Assembly (NCBI RefSeq): GCF_000172555.1
Contig: NZ_ABOX02000001.1
Location: forward strand, 190,164 to 254,163
Source of the DNA: Pedosphaera parvula Ellin514
GTDB taxonomy: Bacteria; Verrucomicrobiota; Verrucomicrobiia; Limisphaerales; Pedosphaeraceae
DNA length: 64,000 nucleotides
Direction: 5' to 3'
A program made the position numbers and the translations under genes. Shown here piece after piece: positions 1-8,027 of this stretch. The notes beneath the pieces were generated by a model. The model had not been told where the DNA came from and did not search any database. It worked only from the letters and a program-made list of their open reading frames with translations. Position 1 is the stretch's first letter, and each line of letters begins with the position of its first letter.

Positions 1-2
1 TC

Positions 3-107
3 CTGGATTCTTTAAGGGAAAGGCGGCAAAAGAATTCGCTGTCCCCAGAACAAACCGCAGCTGTTGAAACCTTTGACCAATTGCACAGCAAATATGCCCT
101 GGCATAA
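3..107 (+). CDS. 3' end of a gene cut by the window edge; possible ABC-3C middle component
   Basis: The frame is open from the window edge to a TAA at 105-107 and encodes a charged tail ending KYALA. The next gene starts 9 nt later, so the two are very likely co-transcribed. In ABC-three-component (ABC-3C) systems the DUF2326-type ATPase commonly follows a small middle-component gene, so that is the most likely identity. This is inferred from context only: 34 residues are too few to recognise a family. Confidence 0.5.
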   Translation: MDSLRERRQKNSLSPEQTAAVETFDQLHSKYALA

Positions 108-116
108 AAATTGGCT

Positions 117-2171
117 ATGAACATTCTCAAATCACTGTCAAGGCAACTGACTCGAAGCACACCCGATGTTTGGGTAAGCCGAATTGCGATTTATAGAAAA
201 TTGGCAGATGCGCCGATCCGAGACGTTTCCCTGAAGAAAGGGCTGAACATTGTTTGGGCTGAAGAGCCCGAGGGTGAAGATGACAAACGCGACATTGCCG
301 GGCATAGCGCAGGCAAGACAACATTCTGCCGATTGCTCCGATACGTGCTTGGAGAGAAATCATTCGCCAACAAAAGTAATACCGGGTTAATCAAAAAGGC
401 GTTTCCAAATGGCTATGTTGGCGCAGAGCTATTTGTGAAGGGGGTTAAGTGGGCGGTTTTACGTCCGTTGGGTGAGAATCGGAACTCCTACGTGCTCAAG
501 GAATCGACTATCGAAGTACTGATTGAAAAAAAGGGCGATGCCGCATATCAGGATACTTATCCGGCAAAAATTGGACTGGATGCTCTGCTTGACCCGCTTG
601 AATCCGCCACGGTCGTCCGCACGAATGAACCCATCAAATGGGGGCACCTTTTGGCGTGGTGCACCAGGGATCAAGAAGCCCGATTCCAAAATATTCATGA
701 CTGGCGGTCTCCGCGAAGTGATTCAGATTGGCCAGCATTCAGATTCCCGAAATCGGACCCGCTTTTCGTCATGCGGGTCGTTCTCGGCCTCTTTCTTCCC
801 GATGAGCTTGTCGGTGAAGAAGCTCTATCTAAACTCCAACAATCGCTAGAGAGGGCGGAGGCCGCGCTGGAAGTGGCCAAAAAGGAACCAGCCTACTGGC
901 GCGAGCACTACGACACCAAGGCTCGGCAACAGCTTAAGCAAATATTACCGAAGGACGGTGGAGCAATCGAGAGTGCCCCGCTATCCTCGGACGAAATGCT
1001 TCCAGATCTTAAGCGTTACACAGATAAAGCGAAATATGAGTTGGGCGAGCAGATCGGGAAGTTGGAAAAATCCGAGCTTGCACTCCAAATTGAAATTAAC
1101 TCCCTGAACGAAACAATTGCCGCCAACAAAACCGAATTGCAGCAATTGGCCGGTCTTTTCACCCTCGAATCCACGGCAGAATGCGAGGCAAGCGCTGGAT
1201 TGAAAAGAAATGAAGACTTCAGACAAAAGACGCAAGAGAACAAGGATAAAACCTGTCCCTTCGGAGATGTTTTAATCGGTCAGTGCAGTTATGTCTTGGA
1301 AAGACAGGAGCTAGTTAAACGCAATGCAGTCCAAGACGCTCACACGCTCGAGCAAATGGAAGCCAAACGAGCCAGTGCACGAGCAAAGGTCGCCTCACAA
1401 CAAAAGGCTTTGAAGCACGGCATCCAATCCAACGAACTGAAGCGGACGAATCTCACAAAGCAGCAGAGCAAGCTAGTGGTTGATATAGCACAGAAAAAGG
1501 TCATCCAAACCGAATTGGATGCTGACTTGGAGAATTTAACATTGTGGAAATTGCGCCACGAAGCTCCAGACAAATATGCAAAATTACAGGAACACTTTGG
1601 AATCATCGAAGGTTTGCGGAAACAAGTTGAAGCGAAAGAAACTGATTTGAATCGCCTCCTTGCCGAACACGACACCAATCGCGATCTTCTCAACACCATC
1701 TTTTCAGCAGCGGCAAAGAGAGTGCTGCCATCAACAAATTACGACGGCCGGGTTATGTTGGAGGATCGCGAGTTGCATTTTCAAATCACCCACGGCGGAA
1801 CGATGACGGGCGAGGCGATGGAAACGCTTGCGGTCTTGTTAGCCGACATCAGCTGCCTCATATACAACTCATTTTCGTCGCGGTCCTATCTTCCGGGATT
1901 TCTGTTGCACGACAGCCCGCGCGAGGCGGACTTGGGCTTGCGTCTTTATCGTGGCTTTTTCCGATTTGCGGCGCAGTTGGAATCTGACTTCCAAGAGCTT
2001 GGAGGCTGTCCGTTTCAATACATCATAACTACAACCACTCCGCCGCCCAAAGTCCTCATCAACGATACCTACGTTGCGCTTCAACTGGACGCATCCAAAG
2101 AGGCAGAATTGTTGTTTCGTCGCGATCTTTCAAAATCTCCGGAAAAGGAACAGCTCGACTTAATCCAATGA
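117..2171 (+). CDS. DUF2326-family ABC/SMC-like ATPase (ABC-3C type)
   Basis: A 684-residue ATPase of the SMC/Rad50-like ABC type. A Walker A motif GHSAGKTT lies near residues 62-69. The middle third is long, charged and coiled-coil-like, with a hinge-like CPFGDVLIGQC segment. The C-terminal part holds a Walker B-like FLLHDSPRE. This arrangement fits the DUF2326 ATPases of ABC-three-component conflict systems, which are predicted to sense invaders and license a partner effector. ATG at 117 is preferred to the in-frame TTG at 111. It opens a + strand run of defence-type genes. The family call rests on motif reading; the biological role is inference. Confidence 0.72.
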   Translation: MNILKSLSRQLTRSTPDVWVSRIAIYRKLADAPIRDVSLKKGLNIVWAEEPEGEDDKRDIAGHSAGKTTFCRLLRYVLGEKSFANKSNTGLIKKAFPNGYVGAELFVKGVKWAVLRPLGENRNSYVLKESTIEVLIEKKGDAAYQDTYPAKIGLDALLDPLESATVVRTNEPIKWGHLLAWCTRDQEARFQNIHDWRSPRSDSDWPAFRFPKSDPLFVMRVVLGLFLPDELVGEEALSKLQQSLERAEAALEVAKKEPAYWREHYDTKARQQLKQILPKDGGAIESAPLSSDEMLPDLKRYTDKAKYELGEQIGKLEKSELALQIEINSLNETIAANKTELQQLAGLFTLESTAECEASAGLKRNEDFRQKTQENKDKTCPFGDVLIGQCSYVLERQELVKRNAVQDAHTLEQMEAKRASARAKVASQQKALKHGIQSNELKRTNLTKQQSKLVVDIAQKKVIQTELDADLENLTLWKLRHEAPDKYAKLQEHFGIIEGLRKQVEAKETDLNRLLAEHDTNRDLLNTIFSAAAKRVLPSTNYDGRVMLEDRELHFQITHGGTMTGEAMETLAVLLADISCLIYNSFSSRSYLPGFLLHDSPREADLGLRLYRGFFRFAAQLESDFQELGGCPFQYIITTTTPPPKVLINDTYVALQLDASKEAELLFRRDLSKSPEKEQLDLIQ

Positions 2172-2281
2172 AAACTCCTCCGAATCACGTTCGATTGAGT
2201 GGACATCGTTTTTTGATCCATTCTCAATTCCCAAGACAAGGCCAACAGACTGCGCAATGAGGAACTCATTCCCAATTGACG

Positions 2282-2797
2282 ATGAAAAAGTCTAAGAAAG
2301 CGAAACTTAATATCATTCAGCAGGGCGAACTCACAAACATCCGTGGCGAACGAGGTGAGAAAATTGCTTATCTAGCCCTTACCGATTACGCGGGGGGGAA
2401 CAAACCACTCATTCGTCCGGCGTTCCTCGGCGAGAAGTGGCCAACGCTTGATTACTACGCTGAGCTTGAAGGTGACGGAAAGCAAACGCCCGTAGCATTG
2501 TTTCAGGTTAAAACTTCGGGCAAGGGTGTAAACAATGCGAAGAAATCCCTCCCGGTTCAACTCACGAAGAAGGATGTCGAGCGTTTGGCACTGCTTCCAA
2601 TTCCTGCATATGTAATTGGTGTCTGCGAGTCAACGTGGAGGGTGTTTGTGCGCGCGATTGCGAAAGGGAGCAAGGGCATGGCGACGATACCTGCCCACTA
2701 CGAGTTGACTCCAACCAATCTCAGAGCCTTGCACGCGGAGATCGCCGCGCACTGGAAGGCGAACACGCCGAAATCCCCTCAATCAAAATTTGTGTGA
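2282..2797 (+). CDS. DUF4365-like predicted nuclease-fold protein
   Basis: This 171-residue protein resembles DUF4365 proteins, which adopt a restriction-endonuclease-like fold. The N-terminal RGERGEKIAYLAL, then LDYYAEL, then FQVKTSGKG match the usual helix, acidic strand and (Q/E)-x-K strand order of PD-(D/E)XK enzymes. Catalysis is not certain because the second acidic position appears to be Q. It starts about 110 nt after the ATPase gene; the ATG at 2282 is chosen over a TTG two codons earlier. Its last codons overlap the next gene by 4 nt, so translation is probably coupled. A role as defence effector or accessory is inferred from the neighbourhood. Confidence 0.6.
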   Translation: MKKSKKAKLNIIQQGELTNIRGERGEKIAYLALTDYAGGNKPLIRPAFLGEKWPTLDYYAELEGDGKQTPVALFQVKTSGKGVNNAKKSLPVQLTKKDVERLALLPIPAYVIGVCESTWRVFVRAIAKGSKGMATIPAHYELTPTNLRALHAEIAAHWKANTPKSPQSKFV

Positions 2798-3225
2798 GCT
2801 TACCCGATTACGTTCAGCGACGAGCCGAGATTCTTGCGGAATTGTTCCTCCGCGAATTGAATCCCAAGTTTCTAGCTCAGGCAACTTTCCAAGGTGCCAC
2901 CTGGGACTACATGGCTGCTTTCCAGACAAAAGCAGGGCGGCTAATCAACATCACGGTGAAAGTCATTGCGACAGAGAAGCCGATTCCTGAAGAAATGATT
3001 TTTGTAATGTCCAACAAACAAGCAAATGAGATTCTAAATTCTAACTTACCCATTCTTATCGTTGTCGTGGACGTAAAGACTAACTCAATCGCGTGTAACT
3101 GGGTTTCTAAAGCGACAGTTTCACACTCGTCGCGGCTTAACGGAGATGCCCGAATTCGATTCCCAGCTTTGAAGGTGGATCAAGGGACAGTTGGGAAACT
3201 CATCTTTGATATTGAGAAGATGTAA
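2794..3225 (+). CDS. Small protein of unknown function translationally coupled to the DUF4365-like gene
   Basis: A 143-residue protein begun at a GTG that overlaps the preceding stop (GTGA at 2794-2797), the usual sign of coupled translation; the open frame extends further upstream but only inside the previous gene. It has an N-terminal helix (AEILAELFLREL), a W-D-Y segment, then alternating hydrophobic strands (NITVKVI, PILIVVVDV). This resembles a degenerate nuclease fold like that of DUF4365, without a clear active site. A non-catalytic partner of its upstream neighbour is possible. No family is recognised with confidence. Confidence 0.55.
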   Translation: MSLPDYVQRRAEILAELFLRELNPKFLAQATFQGATWDYMAAFQTKAGRLINITVKVIATEKPIPEEMIFVMSNKQANEILNSNLPILIVVVDVKTNSIACNWVSKATVSHSSRLNGDARIRFPALKVDQGTVGKLIFDIEKM

Positions 3226-3297
3226 ACCACAACCTTTGGAATTTCGCGATTAGTTACATGACATGACTACGGGACCCAAATTCAGAATCATTGTCAC

Positions 3298-4176
3298 ATG
3301 AACACAGTTTCAGACGCTTTGAAAAGCCTCCTAAATCGAATCCAGCCGACTGGCGGGGAGGTTCAGGCAGCGGCAAAACATTTTGAGACGATCAAGACGC
3401 GGCTCGAAACGGTTTTCGCGGCGAGGAAATTCCCCAAAGCCGGGAGCTTTAGCCGAGGGACTTTCATCCGGGGACGGAGCGATGTTGATGTGTTCGCCCA
3501 AATACCACTCGACGAGGTTTGGTGGGGCAGTGAATGGAAGTCATCCTTCACGATACTCGACAGGTTCCGGAAGGAGATCGCCGCGCGTCTGCCGAGCACC
3601 AAGGTTGGGCGAGACGTTCACGCAATCGTCGTTGAGTTCTGGGACATGGATATTGATGTCGTGCCCGCAGCTTGGGGCGGTTTTTCCAAGGAATACAAAC
3701 GTCCGCTCTATTACGTTCCCGATGGAAATGGGCGTTGGATGCTCACTAGCCCGGATATTCATAACGGCTACATCGCGTTAAAGAATCAGGAGAGTGGCGG
3801 GAAACTTCGGGCGGTAGCACAGCTTTTCAAATTCTGGCGCGTCTGCCGTGATCCCGCGATTCCGATTTCATCATTTCACATCGAAATGGTTTTGGCGAGT
3901 GAAGGAATTTGCAACGGAGTCAAGAGTTACGCCGAGTGCATGACCGAGTTGCTTCAAAGGATGGCGGAGCGGGATTGCGCTGGCATTCTTGATCCCTATC
4001 GCATCAACGGCAACATTGCGGCGACCAAGTCTGAGGCGCAACGCGCGATGGCCTTGGCGTCGGTGAAAAACTCCCGCGATCATGCGAAGGCGGCGCTTAT
4101 TGCAGAGCGCAACGGAAAAGTGGATGAGGCGCTGGGTCAGTGGAACTACGTTTTCAACTACAAGTTGTTCAGATGA
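3298..4176 (+). CDS. CBASS cGAS/DncV-like nucleotidyltransferase (CD-NTase, SMODS)
   Basis: This 292-residue Pol-beta-superfamily enzyme carries the NTase signature GSFSRGT at residues 49-55, DVD at 62-64 and a third acidic residue in MDIDVVPA near 118-120. Its length and the layout with a helical C-terminal half fit SMODS-type CD-NTases, which on phage infection make cyclic oligonucleotide messengers from NTPs. The nucleotide product cannot be read from sequence. The gene overlaps the next by ATGA (4173-4176), and that gene encodes an S-4TM membrane effector. The synthase-effector pairing is the core of a CBASS operon and supports the assignment. No Cap2/Cap3 ubiquitin-like accessory genes are visible, so it would be a minimal type I-like system. 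Confidence 0.85.
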   Translation: MNTVSDALKSLLNRIQPTGGEVQAAAKHFETIKTRLETVFAARKFPKAGSFSRGTFIRGRSDVDVFAQIPLDEVWWGSEWKSSFTILDRFRKEIAARLPSTKVGRDVHAIVVEFWDMDIDVVPAAWGGFSKEYKRPLYYVPDGNGRWMLTSPDIHNGYIALKNQESGGKLRAVAQLFKFWRVCRDPAIPISSFHIEMVLASEGICNGVKSYAECMTELLQRMAERDCAGILDPYRINGNIAATKSEAQRAMALASVKNSRDHAKAALIAERNGKVDEALGQWNYVFNYKLFR

Positions 4177-5105
4177 ACCAACCTGAAACCCTCTGTGATA
4201 TTCCCGAAAAGCAGAACATCGAGCGTTCGCTGAAGCACATTGCTGCTTGGTCGCATCTCTACGGGCACGCGAAGGTCGTGGCTGGCTGGCAGTTGATCCT
4301 GTCCGTTCCGTGTGCCTTGGTGATGTCGTTGGTTGCTTTACGATGGCCAGAGGCGAAGACCGTGACCACGCCGTTCTCCCTCCTCTTTGGGTGGATTGAT
4401 GTTTTGTGGCTGGACCGAATCCAAAGCGACCGCAAGAAAGTTGCTGCAAAAATGCAGGAGCAATTCGATTGCGAGTTATTCGGTCTAGGTTGGAATGAAA
4501 TCCGTTGTTCTAGTCCACCGGAAACGGAGGAACTGAACGAAGCTGCTGACGCTTTCAGACGAAAAGACCCCAAGGCGAATCACCGAGATTGGTATCCCGT
4601 GGAAGTTGGTCGCCTTCCGTCTTCTCTCGCACGCCTCATTTGCCAGAGGGCGGCAGTCTGGTGGGACATGTCGCAGCGGCGCAAATATGCTCGCTGGCTT
4701 GTTGCTGCCGTCGCCACGCTTGTGGTTGGCGTCGTGGCGATTTCCTTTACCGCTGACCAGCGGGTTCGTGACATGGTGCTTTCAGTTTATGTGCCGATTG
4801 CCCCGGCTGTAGTTTGGGCCGTTAGGGAGTGTATTCGACAGAGGGATGCCGTCTCAGCGTTGGAGAAATTGAAAGGTCAGATTGAGAAGGTTTTCGCCAG
4901 GGCAATTTCCGGAAAGCAAAATTTCGGCGAAATCGATCGGCTTGCCAGACACATCCAGGATATGATTTGTGACGGCAGATCACGGAATCCATTGTTCTTC
5001 AATTTCATTTACCGCCGTCTTCGTCCAGACCACGAGTTGCGAATGAACGAAAAGGCCGAGGAGATGGTTGAGGAAGCTTTGGCAAAGCAGGAGCACTGGA
5101 AATGA
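4173..5105 (+). CDS. S-4TM family predicted pore-forming CBASS effector
   Basis: A 310-residue membrane protein. Two hydrophobic segments lie in the first quarter (WQLILSVPCALVMSLVAL, and FSLLFGWIDVLWL) and two after the middle (WLVAAVATLVVGVVAISF, and SVYVPIAPAVVWAV), separated by a cytoplasmic-type charged domain and followed by a charged helical tail. This 2+2 layout is that of S-4TM effectors predicted alongside SMODS nucleotidyltransferases, where messenger binding is thought to open a pore or disrupt the membrane and abort infection. ATG at 4173 overlaps the synthase stop and the gene ends in another ATGA overlap with the following gene, so all are one transcription unit. Confidence 0.82.
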   Translation: MNQPETLCDIPEKQNIERSLKHIAAWSHLYGHAKVVAGWQLILSVPCALVMSLVALRWPEAKTVTTPFSLLFGWIDVLWLDRIQSDRKKVAAKMQEQFDCELFGLGWNEIRCSSPPETEELNEAADAFRRKDPKANHRDWYPVEVGRLPSSLARLICQRAAVWWDMSQRRKYARWLVAAVATLVVGVVAISFTADQRVRDMVLSVYVPIAPAVVWAVRECIRQRDAVSALEKLKGQIEKVFARAISGKQNFGEIDRLARHIQDMICDGRSRNPLFFNFIYRRLRPDHELRMNEKAEEMVEEALAKQEHWK

Positions 5106-5320
5106 ATCTCCCGATTTTTAGCGATACAATACTTCGTCAGATCGGGAACGTGCTCGAAGGCACGGCCACACATCGCGAATTCTCTTCCTTGTTCTCGGAG
5201 TGCAGGATTGTGGAACAAGGGGGAACTCCGAAGTGGGAGCGCATCACGCTCGCGCTAACGGTTCGACAGAAGCAAGACGGTTGCGGGAATAATGTTATGG
5301 CATTCATTCAGCGGTTATGA
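5102..5320 (+). CDS. TIGR02391-family protein, N-terminal portion (split gene)
   Basis: This 72-residue product matches the N-terminal part of TIGR02391 (Ymh-like) proteins: FSDTILRQIGNVL, then RITLALTVRQKQDGCGNNV, ending MAFIQRL. In typical family members the chain runs on directly into the segment encoded by the next frame. Here it stops at TGA 5318-5320, overlapping the ATG of the next frame. It overlaps the S-4TM gene by ATGA (5102-5105). Either a one-base frameshift or a true gene split coupled by reinitiation would explain this. TIGR02391 proteins are often found beside restriction or other defence genes; their function is unknown. Confidence 0.62.
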   Translation: MNLPIFSDTILRQIGNVLEGTATHREFSSLFSECRIVEQGGTPKWERITLALTVRQKQDGCGNNVMAFIQRL

Positions 5321-5895
5321 ACCCTGTTCGCTTCGTGGGCCAGACAAGCCGGTTTGAGGAAGTTCGTCACCGTCTGAATGTGGTGATTTCATTCGTGGGG
5401 CTTCAACTTGGCGAAGATGGGAGAATCCGTGTCGCAACAGCAGCTCGAACTTTGAGCGAAGCAGCCCAGCGAGCCGGTCGGTTGCGGAAGCTTTTGGAGC
5501 AAAGGCAGGTTCATGGGGACGTGCTGGCATTCTGTCGGGAAGAACTCTTAAAAGATAATTACTTTCATGCGGTTTTTGAAGCGACCAAGAGTGTTGCAGA
5601 TAAGATTCGGACCAAGAGCGGACTGTTGTCAGACGGCGCAGAATTGGTGGATCAAGCATTCTCCTTAAAGAATCCAGTATTGGCGATTAATAGCCTGCGC
5701 ATCGAAACCGAACAATCCGAGCACAAAGGTTTCGCAAATCTACTGAAAGGTGTGTTTGGCACGTTTCGGAATGTGACTGCCCACGCACCCAAGATTCACT
5801 GGACGATTGAGGAGCAAGATGCATTGGACCTACTCACGATGGTTTCATATCTGCATCGTCGACTGGACCGTTCAGCCAAGGTGATCAAGTCGTGA
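5317..5895 (+). CDS. TIGR02391-family protein, C-terminal domain (split gene)
   Basis: A 192-residue product carrying the conserved TIGR02391 core: NPVRFVG, AARTLSEAAQRAGRLR, LKDNYFHAVFEATKSVADK, then GTFRNVTAHAPKIHW and an ALDLLTMVSYLHRRLD tail. The R-N-x-x-AH motif resembles that of HEPN-like RNases, but this is an observation and not a known activity. The start ATG at 5317 lies in an ATGA overlap with the upstream N-terminal piece. The domain itself appears intact, with no internal stop, which argues for recent change or functional reinitiation. It is the last long gene of the CBASS-like operon. Confidence 0.75.
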   Translation: MNPVRFVGQTSRFEEVRHRLNVVISFVGLQLGEDGRIRVATAARTLSEAAQRAGRLRKLLEQRQVHGDVLAFCREELLKDNYFHAVFEATKSVADKIRTKSGLLSDGAELVDQAFSLKNPVLAINSLRIETEQSEHKGFANLLKGVFGTFRNVTAHAPKIHWTIEEQDALDLLTMVSYLHRRLDRSAKVIKS

Positions 5896-5906
5896 GGAGA
5901 TTCGTT

Positions 5907-6059
5907 ATGCCGCTCGCACCCGAACAGGAGCGTATCAAGAACGCCTTGGCGAAGTGGATGACGGGATTCTCGCATCTGGCCCCACCCAAAGCCATATCAC
6001 CTATTAGCCAAGCTTTCGATATATGGCTTCAACAATTTTCTCGAACTGAAACCAATTAG
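5907..6059 (+). pseudogene. Short ORF after the CBASS operon; possibly the truncated start of a gene
   Basis: An ATG 11 nt after the TIGR02391 stop, preceded by AGGAG, opens a 50-codon frame beginning MPLAPEQERIKNALAKW and ending at TAG 6057. The good ribosome binding site and amphipathic start look like a real gene beginning, but the product is very short and sits just before the recombinase gene of the next block. It may be the stump of a gene cut when that block inserted. No family is recognised. Confidence 0.35.
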
Positions 6060-6166
6060 CGGTGTGGAGTTTTCAAGCAGGTCCTTGTCGTCAAGGGTGC
6101 TGGAGAGGCAGGGGACATGGTCAGATTGCTACCAAGAGCAACAAAGTGACCTGTGAAACTGCCATG

Positions 6167-6190
6167 GGTATGCACCTGGCGGTATGCACC
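6167..6190. repeat. Direct repeat GGTATGCACC x2 beside the recombinase gene
   Basis: The 10-mer GGTATGCACC occurs at 6167-6176 and 6181-6190, 4 nt apart, about 125 bp beyond the 3' end of the tyrosine recombinase gene. Short iterated direct repeats next to integrase genes can be arm-type binding sites, so this may mark the left end of the element. The role is inferred from position only. The rest of 6060-6314 shows nothing further. Confidence 0.35.
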
Positions 6191-6314
6191 CTTGGCAAAA
6201 ATGAAAAGCCAACCATTACGAAACACCCGCAAACATTGGTGAGTTGGGAAAGCCTTTTTGTGAGACAACTTGGTCCCAAACCAAGTGCCCTCAGCCTCCC
6301 AAACTCCCTTGAGT

Positions 6315-7340
6315 TCAGATTTTGTGGACATAACCCTCAGTCGTTCTCGTGCTGCTGTGGCCCATGTCACTGGCGATCTGTGTCAATGATCTGCCTTCCG
6401 CATTTGACTCAGTAGCAAAGGTATGCCGCAGGCAATGGAAGGACTTGCCTTTGAGGCCCAGCCGAGCACAGATACGTGTGAAGCTGACCGAGAGATAAGC
6501 TCTTCGCGTCGGATCATTGATGATGTCTCGCTCTTCAGGGAAGACATATCTGGCATGAGCAACCGGCTGGAGCGTAGCCGCCTGTGCCAGACCATCACTC
6601 ATCTTTAGCGACACCCGTTTATCCCGCTTGTCCGTCCAAACAGTGATATACCCCGGTTGCCTGAAACAATCCCATTCCAACTGGCAAATATCACCCAGGC
6701 GCAAACCCAGCTCCCGGCTGGCTTGGATGGCGAACCTCCAGAAGCCGTCGGTGGCTTTAACCAGCCCATCATACTCCGCTGCCGTGAAGACGCGCTTAAC
6801 CGTGGTTTCCTTCTGAACATGGCTCAGAATCTTGTAATTCACACTCACCAGCTTGGACGGGTCATTCGGAGTCCAGCCTTTGCCTGCAATGAAGAAGAAG
6901 AAGGAACGGATTGCAGCCAGCATGATGGTACGGCTATTGGCTTTGGTCTGCGACTCCCGGTTATTAATCCAGTCCGAGATGTGTTTCTCCGTGATCGCCG
7001 CTGGTGGGAGAGCTTCAACCTGAGCCGCAGTGATCCAGGAGCGGATGTAGTGCACATTGTTCATGATCGTCCGAGGTGACTTGCCCCGCGTCTCCATCCA
7101 TTCCTGGTAGTCCTCCAGGGCTTTCTGGAGCGTGAGCTTCCTGCCACTGATCAGATACCCGATGGCCTCCTGCGTCAGGCGTCCGGCCCTGGCAGCCAAT
7201 TCCAGGTCTTTTAATCCGCTTTCCTTGACGACACGCTCGGCATCGGCGCGGTTGGTGCAACGGGTGGTAATGGTCTTGGTTGTGCCTTGGGTGGTTTTGA
7301 ACTGGGCATGGAATATGCCCTTTTTGTTTACTAGTTTCAT
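6315..7340 (-). CDS. Tyrosine recombinase / integrase
   Basis: A 341-residue site-specific recombinase of the phage-integrase class. An N-terminal SAM-like core-binding domain is followed by the catalytic domain with the active-site Arg in ELGLRLGD, HCLRHTF holding the His-x-x-Arg pair, GHSS, and the nucleophile Tyr337 in EGYVH near the end. All catalytic positions look intact, unlike the two integrase fragments further right. The ATG at 7340 (MKLVNKKG) is preferred to a longer in-frame start at 7361. It probably integrates or excises the block to its right. A chromosomal housekeeping XerC/D is less likely given the neighbours and the divergent N-terminus. Confidence 0.85.
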   Translation of the reverse strand: MKLVNKKGIFHAQFKTTQGTTKTITTRCTNRADAERVVKESGLKDLELAARAGRLTQEAIGYLISGRKLTLQKALEDYQEWMETRGKSPRTIMNNVHYIRSWITAAQVEALPPAAITEKHISDWINNRESQTKANSRTIMLAAIRSFFFFIAGKGWTPNDPSKLVSVNYKILSHVQKETTVKRVFTAAEYDGLVKATDGFWRFAIQASRELGLRLGDICQLEWDCFRQPGYITVWTDKRDKRVSLKMSDGLAQAATLQPVAHARYVFPEERDIINDPTRRAYLSVSFTRICARLGLKGKSFHCLRHTFATESNAEGRSLTQIASDMGHSSTRTTEGYVHKI

Positions 7341-7417
7341 AGGATTGTTTCTGAGAAGCACTACACTGACGCTTTATCCGACAAAGCATCCAGGCTGGAG
7401 GGCAGGGGAGGTGAAGG

Positions 7418-7693
7418 TTAATTGCGGGACGGATTGAATCCATCCCCGGCGTTGTTCTGCCAATGGTCTTTGCGGGTTTCGTAAATTGAATCCGCGCTCT
7501 TGCTCTGGCCGGTAATTAATTCACTCTGGCTGGAGCATTGGCTGATGCCTGCAATCAGTTGGTGAATGTCACTGTTTACCAACTCCCCGGCTTGTTGTTC
7601 TAAGTCGGTGGTGTCCTGATCGGAAATGGGCTTGGCTTTGAAAGCCAGCATTCCTGGTTTGAGTTCTTCGATGGTAATTTGGATTTGATACAT
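7418..7693 (-). CDS. Small acidic hypothetical protein upstream of the recombinase
   Basis: A 91-residue product (MYQIQITIEELKPGMLAFKA...) with a beta-strand-rich start and a Ser/Gln-rich, polar C-terminal half. It lies 77 nt upstream of the recombinase start on the same strand and may be co-transcribed with it. No known domain is recognised. Position suggests an accessory gene of the element. Confidence 0.5.
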   Translation of the reverse strand: MYQIQITIEELKPGMLAFKAKPISDQDTTDLEQQAGELVNSDIHQLIAGISQCSSQSELITGQSKSADSIYETRKDHWQNNAGDGFNPSRN

Positions 7694-7784
7694 AGGTTTG
7701 AGGATTTATGACTGAAGGGGTTGGGGAGGGCACCGTGAACGATTTGGGTTGACTAAACTAGCGAAGGGTGAAAACCCGGATTAT

Positions 7785-8027
7785 ATGAATGAACACAACT
7801 CCTGGAGCTTGGAAGACGGGGTAATCACCATAAGGGTTCGTCAGCGTATTGTTGCAAGGATGAAGTCACAGTTAGAACTGCATCTTCACCAGCAAATACA
7901 ATTTGAGTGTTTCGGAGGCGGCTGCTATGAGCTAAAGCTGTCAGCTTCGTTTCATTTGGAAATGTTTTGCAGGTATTCGTTTCCACAACTGCTTGGCGGA
8001 AGTAGCATTTTATCTATTGAGCAGTAG
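7785..8027 (+). CDS. Small hypothetical protein, convergent with the helicase gene
   Basis: An 80-residue product starting MNEHNSW, with an ITIRVRQRIV strand and a Cys/Gly segment (CFGGGCYELKL). The ATG at 7785 is chosen over a TTG twelve codons upstream. Its 3' end overlaps the 3' end of the long minus-strand gene by 14 nt (8014-8027). There is no recognisable family, and coding status is plausible but unproven. Confidence 0.4.
   Translation: MNEHNSWSLEDGVITIRVRQRIVARMKSQLELHLHQQIQFECFGGGCYELKLSASFHLEMFCRYSFPQLLGGSSILSIEQ

Noticed and set aside
7015-7443. 142-codon minus-strand frame overlapping the recombinase start
   Set aside because: It is a shifted frame of the recombinase N-terminal region, and the recombinase frame is intact and motif-complete.
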